DNA of 64,000 nt. It comes from Deltaproteobacteria bacterium (GTDB lineage Bacteria; JADJOY01). Shown here piece by piece: positions 8,741 through 16,972 of the stretch (positions are counted from its first letter, which is position 1; each line of letters begins with the position of its first letter). The notes beneath the pieces are model-generated. The model was not told where the DNA came from and searched no databases. It saw nothing but the letters and a program-made list of their open reading frames with translations. The stretch is from NCBI GenBank assembly GCA_016713535.1, contig JADJOY010000014.1, positions 62,001 to 126,000 of the forward strand, written 5' to 3'. A program made the position numbers and the translations under genes.

Positions 8741-9940
8741 ATGACCACCCCTGAGACCCCGACGCCGGCGGCCGCGCGGTACGAATACGGCGAGAAGCAG
8801 GAGCTCTTGCGCGAGTCGGCGCGCAAGTTCCTGGAGGCCCGCTTCTCGACCACCCGCGTTCGCGAGCTCCTCGAGACCGAACGCGCCCACGACGAGGCGG
8901 CATGGAAGGACATGGCCGACCTCGGCTGGCACGGGATCCTCGTCCCCGAGGAGCACGGCGGCGTCGGTCTCGAGCTCTTCGAGCTCGGCGTGCTGCTCGA
9001 GGAGATGGGGCGCGTGGTGGTGCCCGGGCCCTACCTGGCGGCCCAGCTCGCGACGCTGGTGATCCTCGGCGGCGCGAGCGACGAGCAGCGGGCGGCGTGG
9101 CTCTCGGCGATCGCGGAGGGCTCGGCGATCCCCACCCTCGCCCTCTTCGAGGACGACGCGGGCTGGGACGCGACTCCCGGCGGCACCAAGGCGAAGAGCG
9201 CCGGCGCGAGCGACGGCTTCAAGCTCTCTGGCACCAAGCGGTTCGTCCTCGACGCCATCAACGCGACCCACCTCGTGGTGTCGGCGAAGGCGCCCGACGG
9301 CCCGGCGCTCTTCCGCGTGGATGCGCGCGCTCGCGGCGTGGACGTGCTCGCCGACAAGCTCGCCGACGAGACCCGCCGCAGCGCCACGGTGATCTTCGAG
9401 AACGTCGCCGTCTCACCCGCGGATCGGATCGGAGGACCCGGTGAGGGCGCCACGCTGCTCGCGCGCACGCTGCCGAGCGTGTGGTGCGCGCTCGCCGCCG
9501 AGCTCGTCGGCGCCGCGCACCGGGTGTTCCATGCGACCGTCGACTACGCGCGCGTCCGCGAGCAGTTCGGCCGCCCGATCGGCAGCTTCCAGGGCATCAA
9601 GCACCGCCTCGTCGATCGCATGGTGGAGCTCGAGAACGCTCGCTCGCTGGTGTATGGCGCGTCGTGGGCACAGCGCCACGAGCCACCGGCGCGCGCCGAG
9701 CGCCTCGCGCGCATGGCCAAGGCGTATGTCTCGGACGCCGGCCCCCGGATCGCCGACACCGCCGTTCGCACCCACGGCGGCATCGGTTTCACGTGGGAGT
9801 GTGACGTCCACCTCTACTGGAAGCGGCTGCACTGGGGGCAGATGGCCTTCGGGGACGGCGCCTTCCACCGCGAGGCGATCGCGGTCGACCTGGAGCGGAC
9901 GGCCAAGCCGGTGGGCGGACCGACGCCGACGGGGATCTGA
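8741..9940 (+). CDS. Acyl-CoA dehydrogenase
   Basis: 399 residues, acyl-CoA dehydrogenase superfamily. Signatures: DLGWHGILVPEEHGGVGLEL, a long substrate-gating region with AGASDGFKLSGTKRFVLDA, the FAD-binding VDYARVREQFGRPIGSFQGI, and C-terminal TAVRTHGGIGFTWECDVHLY. The residues after THGGIGF vary among subfamilies, and the usual TSEI tail is absent. That places it with the shorter partner often found in heteromeric acyl-CoA dehydrogenase pairs, such as steroid-side-chain type enzymes. It could therefore form a complex with the upstream dehydrogenase; this is inference. Start ATG 8741 with GAGGGAGA upstream. Confidence 0.9.
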   Translation: MTTPETPTPAAARYEYGEKQELLRESARKFLEARFSTTRVRELLETERAHDEAAWKDMADLGWHGILVPEEHGGVGLELFELGVLLEEMGRVVVPGPYLAAQLATLVILGGASDEQRAAWLSAIAEGSAIPTLALFEDDAGWDATPGGTKAKSAGASDGFKLSGTKRFVLDAINATHLVVSAKAPDGPALFRVDARARGVDVLADKLADETRRSATVIFENVAVSPADRIGGPGEGATLLARTLPSVWCALAAELVGAAHRVFHATVDYARVREQFGRPIGSFQGIKHRLVDRMVELENARSLVYGASWAQRHEPPARAERLARMAKAYVSDAGPRIADTAVRTHGGIGFTWECDVHLYWKRLHWGQMAFGDGAFHREAIAVDLERTAKPVGGPTPTGI

Positions 9941-9957
9941 GTCGCTCGGGGGTGGGT

Positions 9958-10008
9958 CCCGGCGAGAGTCGCGCCTCTCGCCGGGCGGGGGTCTGGAACA
10001 GACCCCCG
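9958..10008. terminator. Two back-to-back hairpins between convergent genes
   Basis: Hairpin one has perfect 11-base arms, CCCGGCGAGAG (9958-9968) and CTCTCGCCGGG (9975-9985). Hairpin two has perfect 9-base arms, CGGGGGTCT (9986-9994) and AGACCCCCG (10000-10008). They fill the 71-base gap between two convergent genes and could terminate both transcripts. No T-tract follows either stem, so they may instead be relatives of the palindromic repeat family. Confidence 0.55.
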
Positions 10009-10011
10009 TAG

Positions 10012-10455
10012 TCAACGGTCGCGCACCTTGTCGGCGGAGATGAGCGCCCACTCGGCGGTGCCGTCCGCGGCCACGCGCCCGCGTCGATCGCTCACCGTGG
10101 AGCGCACCACCGCGAAGCCTTCCTCGACGCGCTCGACCCAGCCGTGGATCACGTACTCCTGCTCGGTCAGCACCGGCCGCAGGTAGCGCACCTTGAGCTC
10201 GCGGGTGACGCCGGTCTTCCGTGCGAGGCCCCACAGCGCCCACCCCATCCCCTCGTCGATCAGGGTCGCGATGATGCCGCCGTGCACCATGGTCTTGTAG
10301 CCGGCGAAGTGGGTGCCGGGGTGCCAGCGCGCCTCGACGCGCTGGTTCGCGTCGTCGAGGTGGAACTCGAGGCGCAGCCCGTGCTCGTTGGCGGGGCCGC
10401 AGCCGTAGCAGCGCACGAACTCGGCGGAGCGGGGGATCGGGGAGAGGTCGGTCAC
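10012..10455 (-). CDS. PaaI-like hotdog acyl-CoA thioesterase
   Basis: About 147 residues with the hotdog thioesterase pattern. CYGCGPANEHGLRLEF is the typical 'C-x-G-C-G...N..G' opening, then WHPGTHFAGYKTMVHGGIIATLIDEGMGWAL contains the HGG and helix of the active-site region, then LKVRYLRPV. Members hydrolyse acyl-CoA thioesters; the specific substrate cannot be told. The GTG at 10455 is preferred (GGAGA about 6 bases upstream); an ATG at 10494 would add 13 residues. Convergent with the acyl-CoA dehydrogenase, consistent with a role in the same acyl-CoA metabolism. Confidence 0.85.
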   Translation of the reverse strand: MTDLSPIPRSAEFVRCYGCGPANEHGLRLEFHLDDANQRVEARWHPGTHFAGYKTMVHGGIIATLIDEGMGWALWGLARKTGVTRELKVRYLRPVLTEQEYVIHGWVERVEEGFAVVRSTVSDRRGRVAADGTAEWALISADKVRDR

Positions 10456-10527
10456 GGCGGTCTCCGGTTGCCGGTGGCGGATCACGCGATCCACGCTGCG
10501 CGGGCGGGCAGAGCGTAGCGGATCGAG

Positions 10528-11202
10528 GTGCCCGACCCGGAGGCCGAGGTGGACCCGACCACGCTACGAGACGGCACCCTCACGGTCGAGCCGCACCCGA
10601 TGCTCGCGCTCGGCCTGCTCGAGATCCACTACCCGAGCGCGATCGGCGCGCTCGCGAGCCCGGCGTGGCTCGCGGCCCTGCTCGCGATCGGCGCGCCCCA
10701 GGCGCCCTTCAGCCCCGACGACGCCCTCCGCGGCGCCATCCGCGACGTGCTGCGCCACGGCGGCTACAAGCCGACCGGCCGCGGCAAGCCGGCCTCCGAG
10801 TATCTGTTGCGCGCCGCGGCCGATGGCACGCTCGCGTCGATCAACGCCGCGGTGGATCTCGGCAACGCGGTCTCGCTTCACAGCGGGCTGCCGATCAGCG
10901 TCGTCGACCTCGCGCGGGTGAAGCCGCCGCTGCGGGTCGCCCTCGGCGCGCCGGGGGAGAGCTACGTGTTCAACTCCGCTGGCCACGTGATCGACGTCGA
11001 GGGACTGCTCTGCCTCCACGACGCCGAGGGTCCTTGCGCGAACGCGGTCAAGGACGCGATGCGCACCAAGACCACCGCCGACACCGCCCGCACCCTGGTG
11101 CTGGTGTGGGGAGCGGCGTCGCACCGCGAGCGCCTCGCCGCAGCAGCCGCGTGGTGCCGCGCCCTCGCCGAGCGCCTCGGCGCGCGGGTCGAAGGCGAAT
11201 GA
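10528..11202 (+). CDS. Free-standing B3/4 (tRNA-editing-like) domain protein
   Basis: 224 residues consisting of a B3/4 domain as in the editing module of phenylalanyl-tRNA synthetase beta subunit (PF03483). The hallmark runs GGYKPTGRGKPASEYLLR, then SINAAVDLGNAVSLHSGLPI, and later RTKTTADTARTLVLVWGA-like text. Free-standing B3/4 proteins are widespread; some are thought to deacylate mischarged tRNA or to act as amino-acid-related hydrolases, but this one is not assigned. Start is GTG 10528. Divergent from the thioesterase and convergent with the NAD(P)-binding protein. Cytoplasmic, no anticodon or catalytic synthetase domains. Confidence 0.85.
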   Translation: MPDPEAEVDPTTLRDGTLTVEPHPMLALGLLEIHYPSAIGALASPAWLAALLAIGAPQAPFSPDDALRGAIRDVLRHGGYKPTGRGKPASEYLLRAAADGTLASINAAVDLGNAVSLHSGLPISVVDLARVKPPLRVALGAPGESYVFNSAGHVIDVEGLLCLHDAEGPCANAVKDAMRTKTTADTARTLVLVWGAASHRERLAAAAAWCRALAERLGARVEGE

Positions 11203-11242
11203 CGCGGCTGTAGGGCGAGCGCCGGGTGGCTCGCCGCCTCCC

Positions 11243-11950
11243 TCACCGCAGGTCTTCGCTCTCGATCGTGGCGTCGGCCGCCGCGGGGTCCTGCGCGAGC
11301 CGAGCCAGCGCGCCCGCGAGCACCGTGTTGGTGGTCGAACGATAGCGGTCGCGCAGGGTCCGGAAGCCGATCCCGCCGACCGCCGCGAGCAGCCCATCCA
11401 CGGCGCGCGCGCCCCACAGCTCGGCGGGCCGGGGTTCGTCGCGGTCGGAGCCGACGATGAACGATGGGCGCGCGATGGTGTAGGGCAGCCCGCTCGTGCG
11501 CACCGCTTGCTCGGCCTTCCAGCGCGCGCGGCCGTACGGCGAGCCCGCGCGCTCCGAAGCGCCCGCCGCGGAGAGATACACGAACCGCGGGCGGTGCCCG
11601 GCGGCGACACATGCGTCGACGAGGAGCTTGGTCAGGCCGTAGTCGATGGTCTCGTAATTCTCGGCGGACCGCCCCGCGGCGGCGGCGCGCCGCCCGCGCT
11701 TCTGGGTCGTGCCGATCAGGCAGAACACCAGCTCGGGACGCAGCCGCCGGATCGTCGTGGCGAGCGCCTGCGCGTCCCACGCAGTCGTGTCCACGCTCGC
11801 ACCGATCGCGGCGAAACGCTCGCGCCACGTCTCGAGTCCCGGCGAGTCCGGCCGCACGTGCGCGACCGCGGTGATCCTCGCCGCGACGAGCAGCCGCACC
11901 ACTTCGCGCCCCGTGAACCCGGTCGCGCCCGCGACGAAGGCCGTGCTCAT
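11243..11950 (-). CDS. NAD(P)-binding Rossmann protein (NmrA/atypical SDR-like)
   Basis: 235 residues with an N-terminal dinucleotide-binding motif FVAGATGFTGREVVRLL (GxTGxxG), an Asp/Arg-containing second strand (AHVRPDSPGLE), then YLSAAGASERAGSPYGRARW with a possible Tyr-x3-Arg/Lys region, and PYTIARPSFIVG typical of NmrA/HTATIP2-like atypical SDRs. Likely an oxidoreductase or NAD(P) sensor rather than a classical SDR. The ATG at 11950 overlaps the stop of the upstream receiver-kinase gene as ATGA, so it is translationally coupled to a signalling protein. That raises the possibility that the two act in one pathway. Confidence 0.8.
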   Translation of the reverse strand: MSTAFVAGATGFTGREVVRLLVAARITAVAHVRPDSPGLETWRERFAAIGASVDTTAWDAQALATTIRRLRPELVFCLIGTTQKRGRRAAAAGRSAENYETIDYGLTKLLVDACVAAGHRPRFVYLSAAGASERAGSPYGRARWKAEQAVRTSGLPYTIARPSFIVGSDRDEPRPAELWGARAVDGLLAAVGGIGFRTLRDRYRSTTNTVLAGALARLAQDPAAADATIESEDLR

Positions 11951-13365
11951 GGCTTCGGAGCCGACTTGACCACGGTGGTGCGCTTCCACGCCGGATCGTC
12001 GACGGGCCGCGCCTCGCGCGCCTCGCGCAGCACCACTTCACCGGTCTGGTCGGGGGAGTCCACCCACTCGACGCCGACCGCGTGCGCGAGGAGCTCGGCC
12101 AGCTCGCCGGCGCGTGGCCTGAGCGCCGCGTCCTTCGCCATCGCGCGCATCACCACCGTCTCCAGATCGGCGCTCACGTCGGCACGCAGCGAGCGCAGCC
12201 GCGGCGCCACGCCGTTCACGTGCATCAGGGCCATCGCGACGGGATCGTCGTCGTCGGAGACGTAGGGCAGCCGCCCCGAGAGCATCTCGAAGAGCATGAT
12301 GCCGAGGCTGTAGACGTCGGAGCGGCCGTCGTAGGGGCCGTTCTGGAGGCGCTCCGGCGCCATGTAGGCCGGCGTTCCGATCCACGAGCCCTCGATCGTC
12401 AGCGACGCCGACGTGGTGAGCTCGGTGCAGAGCTTGGCGATCCCGAAGTCCACCACCTTCACGACCTCGCGGCGGTTCATCTTGGCGAGGTAGATGTTGG
12501 ACGGCTTGAGGTCGCGGTGGATGATGCCCTGCTCGTGGGCGTCGGCGAGCACCCGGCACACCGGCAGCAGCACCTCGGCGCAGCGCCGCGGCTCCATCGG
12601 GCCGCCGCGCTCGATCACGTCGAAGAGCGAGAGCCCGTTCAAGAGCTCCATCACCAGGTAGGGCAGCCCGCGGGGCGTGACGCCGAAGTCGAGCACCGTG
12701 ATGGCGTTGGGGTGGTTGAGCTGGCGCGCCAGCGTGGCCTCGGCGCGAAAGCGCGTGAGCGCGTCGGGGCGTCCGGCGATCTCGGCGCGTAGGACCTTGA
12801 CCGCCACCTCCTGGTCGAGCGCCAGGTGGCGGGCGCGGTAGATCGACGCGAAGTTGCCGGCGCCGATCTGCATCAGGATCTCGTAGCGGTTGGCGATCAC
12901 CGCGCCGGGCCGGAGCTCGACCGAGCTGGCGTCGGCCACGCCCTGGCTGACCTCGAGCGGCTTGATCGAGCCGGTCTTCGCCTCGCGGACGCGGAGCTGG
13001 GCGTGGATGCGCGCCAGCAGCACCGGGAAGTCGATCGGCTTCGACACGAAGTCGTTGGCGCCGATCTCGAGCGCCTCGATCATGTTCTCGCGCTTGGTGT
13101 AGGCGGTCTGGATGATGACCGGCAGGTCCGCCGCCGTGTGGTCGTGGCGGATCTGACGCAGCACTTCGAGGCCGTCCATGCCGGGCATGGCCATGTCGAG
13201 CAGCACGAGATCGACCGGCTGGCGCGCGATCGACTCGATCGCCTGCGGCCCGTCCGCCGCGGTGCAGACCTCGAAGCCCTCTCGATTGAGCAGCCGGCGC
13301 AGCATGTTGCGCGCGGGCTCGAGGTCGTCCACGACCAGGACGGTGGGCTGAGGAGTGTCGAGCAT
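11947..13365 (-). CDS. Receiver domain fused to Ser/Thr protein kinase
   Basis: 472 residues. Residues about 8-125 form a response-regulator receiver: acidic pair Asp13-Asp14, phosphoacceptor Asp57 in LVLLDMAMPGMDG, Thr/Ala near 88, and Lys109 in FVSKPIDF. After a 30-residue linker, residues about 161-435 form a Hanks-type kinase: IGAGNFASIYRA loop, Lys190 in VAVKVL, catalytic HRDLKPSN (Asp285), DFGIAKL (Asp307), and AYMAPERL. All catalytic residues are present, so the kinase should be active, presumably gated by phosphorylation of the receiver from an unlinked histidine kinase. No transmembrane segment, so cytosolic, unlike typical PASTA-type kinases. Start ATG 13365; a longer frame reads into low-complexity Arg-rich sequence. 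Confidence 0.92.
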   Translation of the reverse strand: MLDTPQPTVLVVDDLEPARNMLRRLLNREGFEVCTAADGPQAIESIARQPVDLVLLDMAMPGMDGLEVLRQIRHDHTAADLPVIIQTAYTKRENMIEALEIGANDFVSKPIDFPVLLARIHAQLRVREAKTGSIKPLEVSQGVADASSVELRPGAVIANRYEILMQIGAGNFASIYRARHLALDQEVAVKVLRAEIAGRPDALTRFRAEATLARQLNHPNAITVLDFGVTPRGLPYLVMELLNGLSLFDVIERGGPMEPRRCAEVLLPVCRVLADAHEQGIIHRDLKPSNIYLAKMNRREVVKVVDFGIAKLCTELTTSASLTIEGSWIGTPAYMAPERLQNGPYDGRSDVYSLGIMLFEMLSGRLPYVSDDDDPVAMALMHVNGVAPRLRSLRADVSADLETVVMRAMAKDAALRPRAGELAELLAHAVGVEWVDSPDQTGEVVLREAREARPVDDPAWKRTTVVKSAPKP

Positions 13366-13644
13366 CGCGGGAGAGCGCGCGTCGAGCGTGGAAGGGCGCA
13401 GGCGGGAGCGGCGAATCGCTGCGAGAGGCCGGGGGCTTCGGAAAAAGCGTCTGAGCGTACGGGGAAGCGGTGTGTGGTCGCCCGATCCAGGGTGACGGAC
13501 CACGGTCCTCCACCTCGCTCTGACGATGGAGGAGCGTACCCGGGAGCGCTTCGGCCTCGCAAGGTGGGCTGGCCCCGACACTTCGAGCAGACTGAGGGTT
13601 TCCGTGGCGACCCACGCATCCCCGCCCCGCGAAACGAGCCAGCC

Positions 13645-15309
13645 ATGATCCCTAGCGGCGATCCCAGCATCACCGAGCGCCTCGGCGAGTGGGTCGCGTC
13701 GGTCGAGCTCGTCGACGTCCCCGCGCGAGTGCTCGAGCTCGCGCGCCACCAGCGCGCCAGCGTCGCCGCGGCCATCCACGCCGGCGCCGAGAGCGCCGAG
13801 GCTCGAGCGGTGGAGCGGGCACTGGCGCGTCACGCGCCGCCTGGTCCCGTCACCGTGCTGCCGTCGGGCGAACGGTGGGCGCTCGACGCGGCGCTGACGC
13901 TCAACTCCGCGCGCAGCATGGCGCTCGACCACGACGACTACCTGTACCTCGGCCACACCGGCCACTCGGCGGTGCTCGCGAGCCTGGCGGTGTGCGAGCA
14001 GGAGCAGCTCGGCCCACGTGCCCAGCTCCTCGCGCAGGTGGTGGCGAACGAGGTCGCGGGGCGGGTCGGGGCGAGCGTCGTGCTCGGGCCCCAGAATGGC
14101 CAGGCCTGGAGCTTCATCCACGCCGCCGGCGCCGCCGCCGCGACGGCCAAGCTGCTGCGTCTCGACGCCACCCGTGCCGCGCACGCGATCGCGATCGCGC
14201 TCTACCAGCCGACGTTCACCCTCTGGCCCGGCTTCATGGGGCCGGGCAGCAAGGTGCTCACCGCCGCCGGCCCGAGCACCGTCGGCGTGCAGGCCGCCTA
14301 CTGCGCCGCGGAGGGGCTGACGGGTGCCCGGGAGCTCTTCGAGCACCGCCGCAAGGGCTTCTGGCGCTTCTTCGCGTTCGTACCGGTGAGGCACGTGATC
14401 ACCGGCCTCGGCACGACGTGGGTCACCGACACGCTCGCGTTCAAGCGCTACCCGGGCTGCGCCTACATCGACACCACCATCGACGCGGTCCTCGCGATCC
14501 TGGGCGAGCACCGCACCGCGACGGGCAGTCCACTCGCCGTCGCCGATGTCGAGCGCGTCGACGTGGCCGCGAGCTTGCTCACCGTCGAGATGGACAATCT
14601 CTCCGCCGAGCATGCCCGCGCTCGCGGCGTGAGCCCGGTGCACGCCAACTTCTCGATCCCCGTGAGCGTCGCGCTCGCGATCCTCGGTGGCCGCCTCACC
14701 TCGTACGAGCTCTCACCCGAGTACCTCGACGCCCACGAGGCGACGATCCGCGCACTCGCCGCGCGCGTCTCGCTGCGCCACGACTGGAGCGCCACGTTCG
14801 ACGTCGCCGAGGCCTTCGACGGCACCTTCGGTGCGAGCTCGGTGGCAGCCCGGCTGCGGCCACGCGACTGGCTGCGCGTGGCACGTGGCTACGCGCGCGA
14901 GCTGGGTGGCGCGCGCAGCCACGGCCTCGACCTGCGCGCGCTCGCGAAGCGCGAGCACCGTTCGCGGCTCGCCCGCCTCGCGCGGAGCGGCCGTCGCCAT
15001 CGCGCCGAGGCCCGGCGCTCGGCCGTGAAGCCGGACCTGGCGAACGTCGATCTCACCCACTTCCGGATGGCCTTTCCCGCCGCGGTGACGCTGATCACCC
15101 GGGACGGGCGGCGCTACCATGCGCGACAGGTGGTGCCGGTGGGCGCGCCCGGCGAGCCGGGTCGCCTCGAGGCCGTGCGTGCCAAGGTCGCGGTGGAGGT
15201 GGGCTCGCGGCTCGGAGGTGCTGCCGCGGATCGAGTCTGCGCCACCCTAGCCACCGAGGATCCACGATCGCTCGAAGAGCTGGTCGGGCGCCTTCGGGGG
15301 GTGACCTAG
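13645..15309 (+). CDS. MmgE/PrpD family protein
   Basis: 554 residues matching the MmgE/PrpD fold, which includes 2-methylcitrate dehydratase, cis-aconitate decarboxylase and immunoresponsive-gene relatives. Recognisable are LNSARSMALDHDDYLYLGHTG (normally a substrate-pocket H-x-DD region), ANEVAGRVGASVVLGPQNGQ, GFMGPGSKVLTAAGPSTVGV, a KRYPGCAYIDTTIDAVLAI segment, and the C-terminal small domain. It is longer than typical members (about 450-500). Within the group the substrate is not predictable; a carboxylic-acid dehydratase or isomerase role is likely. It stands alone, divergent from the kinase gene. The 279-base divergent gap (13366-13644) holds no feature I can name. Confidence 0.85.
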   Translation: MIPSGDPSITERLGEWVASVELVDVPARVLELARHQRASVAAAIHAGAESAEARAVERALARHAPPGPVTVLPSGERWALDAALTLNSARSMALDHDDYLYLGHTGHSAVLASLAVCEQEQLGPRAQLLAQVVANEVAGRVGASVVLGPQNGQAWSFIHAAGAAAATAKLLRLDATRAAHAIAIALYQPTFTLWPGFMGPGSKVLTAAGPSTVGVQAAYCAAEGLTGARELFEHRRKGFWRFFAFVPVRHVITGLGTTWVTDTLAFKRYPGCAYIDTTIDAVLAILGEHRTATGSPLAVADVERVDVAASLLTVEMDNLSAEHARARGVSPVHANFSIPVSVALAILGGRLTSYELSPEYLDAHEATIRALAARVSLRHDWSATFDVAEAFDGTFGASSVAARLRPRDWLRVARGYARELGGARSHGLDLRALAKREHRSRLARLARSGRRHRAEARRSAVKPDLANVDLTHFRMAFPAAVTLITRDGRRYHARQVVPVGAPGEPGRLEAVRAKVAVEVGSRLGGAAADRVCATLATEDPRSLEELVGRLRGVT

Positions 15310-15314
15310 GTCAC
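15301..15314. promoter_or_regulatory. Perfect 14-bp palindrome GTGACCTAGGTCAC
   Basis: GTGACCTAGGTCAC is a perfect inverted repeat with no spacer. It overlaps the TAG stop of the MmgE/PrpD gene and lies 41 bases upstream of the -35 element of the next gene. It could be an operator for a dimeric regulator controlling the MshEN gene. Chance occurrence cannot be excluded from one copy. Confidence 0.3.
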
Positions 15315-15354
15315 ATCCGCATGGCGCGATGGCGCGTCTCGGCGGTTCGCAGGT

Positions 15355-15384
15355 TTGAACTGCACCCGGTCGAGGTGATGTAAT
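15355..15384 (+). promoter_or_regulatory. Sigma-70-type promoter of the MshEN gene
   Basis: TTGAAC (15355-15360) serves as -35 and TGTAAT (15379-15384) as -10, with an 18-base spacer and an extended-minus-10 TG at 15376-15377. The predicted start of transcription is near 15391, giving a leader of about 44 bases. The leader contains a small inverted repeat, CCTAA (15405-15409) and TTAGG (15415-15419). Confidence 0.5.
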
Positions 15385-15434
15385 GGAGTTCCTACGGCGA
15401 ACTACCTAAAACCGTTAGGCCTCTCGAGGTCGTC

Positions 15435-16781
15435 ATGGCACGCCAGCTCGGACAGTTCCTGCTCGCCAGTGGGGCCATCAGCGGGGATCAGCTAGAGGTC
15501 GCGCTGGAGGCGCAGATGCGCTTCGGCGGCCGGCTCGGTTTCAACCTGGTGGACCTCGGCTACCTCTCGCCGAGCGACCTCGCGCGCCACCTCGGTGCGT
15601 TCCACGGCGTCGCCGCGGCCGAGCCCACCGAGGTGCGCGGGGTGCGCTGGGACATCCTCAACTCGATCCCCCGCGACCTGCTCCTCAAGCACCGTGCGAT
15701 CCCCGTGGCGATGAGCAAGGGGCGCATCACGGTGGTCATGAGCGACCCGAGCAACGTCCCCGCGATCGACGAGATGGCGTTCGCCACCGGCAAGGCGGTC
15801 ACGGCACGCGTCGCGCCCGACTTCATCATCAAGCGCGCGCTCGAGACCTACTTCGGCGCGAGCTTCGTCGAGCTGGTGCGGCCGCAGCAGGCGATCGCCG
15901 TCGCGGAGCTCGTGAGCCAGGCGCGCGCCGCGGCGCCCGGGCGTCCGGCGGCACCGGCGCGTACCGGCGGACTGAATGGCAACCACGTCGCCCGCGCGCC
16001 GAAGGCGGCCTACGAGCCTGAGGCCGAGCCCGAGTTCGAGATCGAGACCATCCCGGGCCTCGAGACCCGCCCCGCGCGGCGCCGGCTCGACGAGGACGAG
16101 TGGCTCGGCGACGCCCGGGCCGTGCGTGGGGAGGCGCGCGACGGGCTGCGCGACGCGGTCCTCGAGGCGCTCGCGGTCGACGAGCTGCCGCTGGTGGTGG
16201 GTGAGGTGGTCGAGGCCGAGCCGGTGCGTCGCCGAGCGATCGTGCCGATCCACGACGTCGCGAGCGCGTGCCGCGAGCTCGCCGACGCCCGCCAGTGGAG
16301 CGACGTAGTGGCGGTGGTGCTCGGCTTCGCGTCGACGGTGGTCGACCGCGCGGCCTTGTTCCGCGTGGGACCGCGTGGGCTGCGCGGCTGGAACGGCATC
16401 GGCGGCAGCATCGACCCGGGATTGTTGCGCGCCACGCGGCTGCCGGTGCGAGCAGGCTTCACCGCTGACGTCCTCGCCAAGCGCGGGCTGGTGCTCCGGG
16501 AGCTGCGCCAGGATCCCACGGCGGTGTCGGTGGCGCGAGCGCTCGGTGGCGTGGTCGCGCCGCGCTCGGCGCTCGGCGCGCGCATCGACGTGCGTGGCGA
16601 GCCCGTGGCGTTCTTCTACGGAGACGACGCGGGCGCGGCGCCGGGAGGAGGGGTGGTCGGGACGTCGCTCGCGACCCGCCTGCAGCAGGGCGGCCACCGC
16701 AGCGAGCTCGAGATCCTGCTCCGCAAGGTCGAGGTCGCGCTCGAGATGGTGTCCGTGCGCCGCTGGTTGCCGAAGGTCTGA
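15435..16781 (+). CDS. MshEN (GspE N-terminal) domain protein without ATPase
   Basis: 448 residues. Residues 1-150 form an MshEN/GspE-N domain with two successive copies of its motif: QLGQFLLASGAISGDQLEVA and RLGFNLVDLGYLSPSDLARH. In MshE-type ATPases this pattern binds cyclic di-GMP. Here the pattern is followed not by a secretion ATPase but by an acidic/Pro linker (about 165-235) and a C-terminal globular domain of GAF-like texture (WSDVVAVVLGFASTVVDRAA, GLRGWNGIGG). No Walker motifs are present. A cytosolic c-di-GMP-responsive adaptor for pili, secretion or motility is a fair inference, not proven. It has its own promoter and no obvious operon partner. Confidence 0.8.
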   Translation: MARQLGQFLLASGAISGDQLEVALEAQMRFGGRLGFNLVDLGYLSPSDLARHLGAFHGVAAAEPTEVRGVRWDILNSIPRDLLLKHRAIPVAMSKGRITVVMSDPSNVPAIDEMAFATGKAVTARVAPDFIIKRALETYFGASFVELVRPQQAIAVAELVSQARAAAPGRPAAPARTGGLNGNHVARAPKAAYEPEAEPEFEIETIPGLETRPARRRLDEDEWLGDARAVRGEARDGLRDAVLEALAVDELPLVVGEVVEAEPVRRRAIVPIHDVASACRELADARQWSDVVAVVLGFASTVVDRAALFRVGPRGLRGWNGIGGSIDPGLLRATRLPVRAGFTADVLAKRGLVLRELRQDPTAVSVARALGGVVAPRSALGARIDVRGEPVAFFYGDDAGAAPGGGVVGTSLATRLQQGGHRSELEILLRKVEVALEMVSVRRWLPKV

Positions 16782-16808
16782 GTCCACCGAGTCGCACGTG
16801 GGGCCGGT

Positions 16809-16972
16809 GGAAGGGGCACGCGTCGCGTGCCCGGCGATACGAGACGGCGCATGGCGTCGCCGGTGCGCCGATTCCCGTCGAGTCGCCGTCGAGCGGTCGC
16901 ATCCGACGGGCGCGGGCGTGCCGGATACGTTCGGTCCCGATCGGGAGGCCCGCGCTCCAGCCGGGCCGTCGC
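16809..16972. repeat. Interspersed palindromic element, copy 2 (two modules)
   Basis: The first module is GGAAGGGGCACGCGTCGCGT, continuing as GCCCGGCGATACG, then an imperfect GGCGCATGGCGTCGCCGGTG hairpin. The second module near 16943-16970 (CGGGAGGCCCGCGCTCCAG) is of the 'GGAGG...CTCC(GGCGGGCC)' type. The element fills the whole gap between the MshEN gene and the stop codon of the convergent hydrolase gene. Confidence 0.65.
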
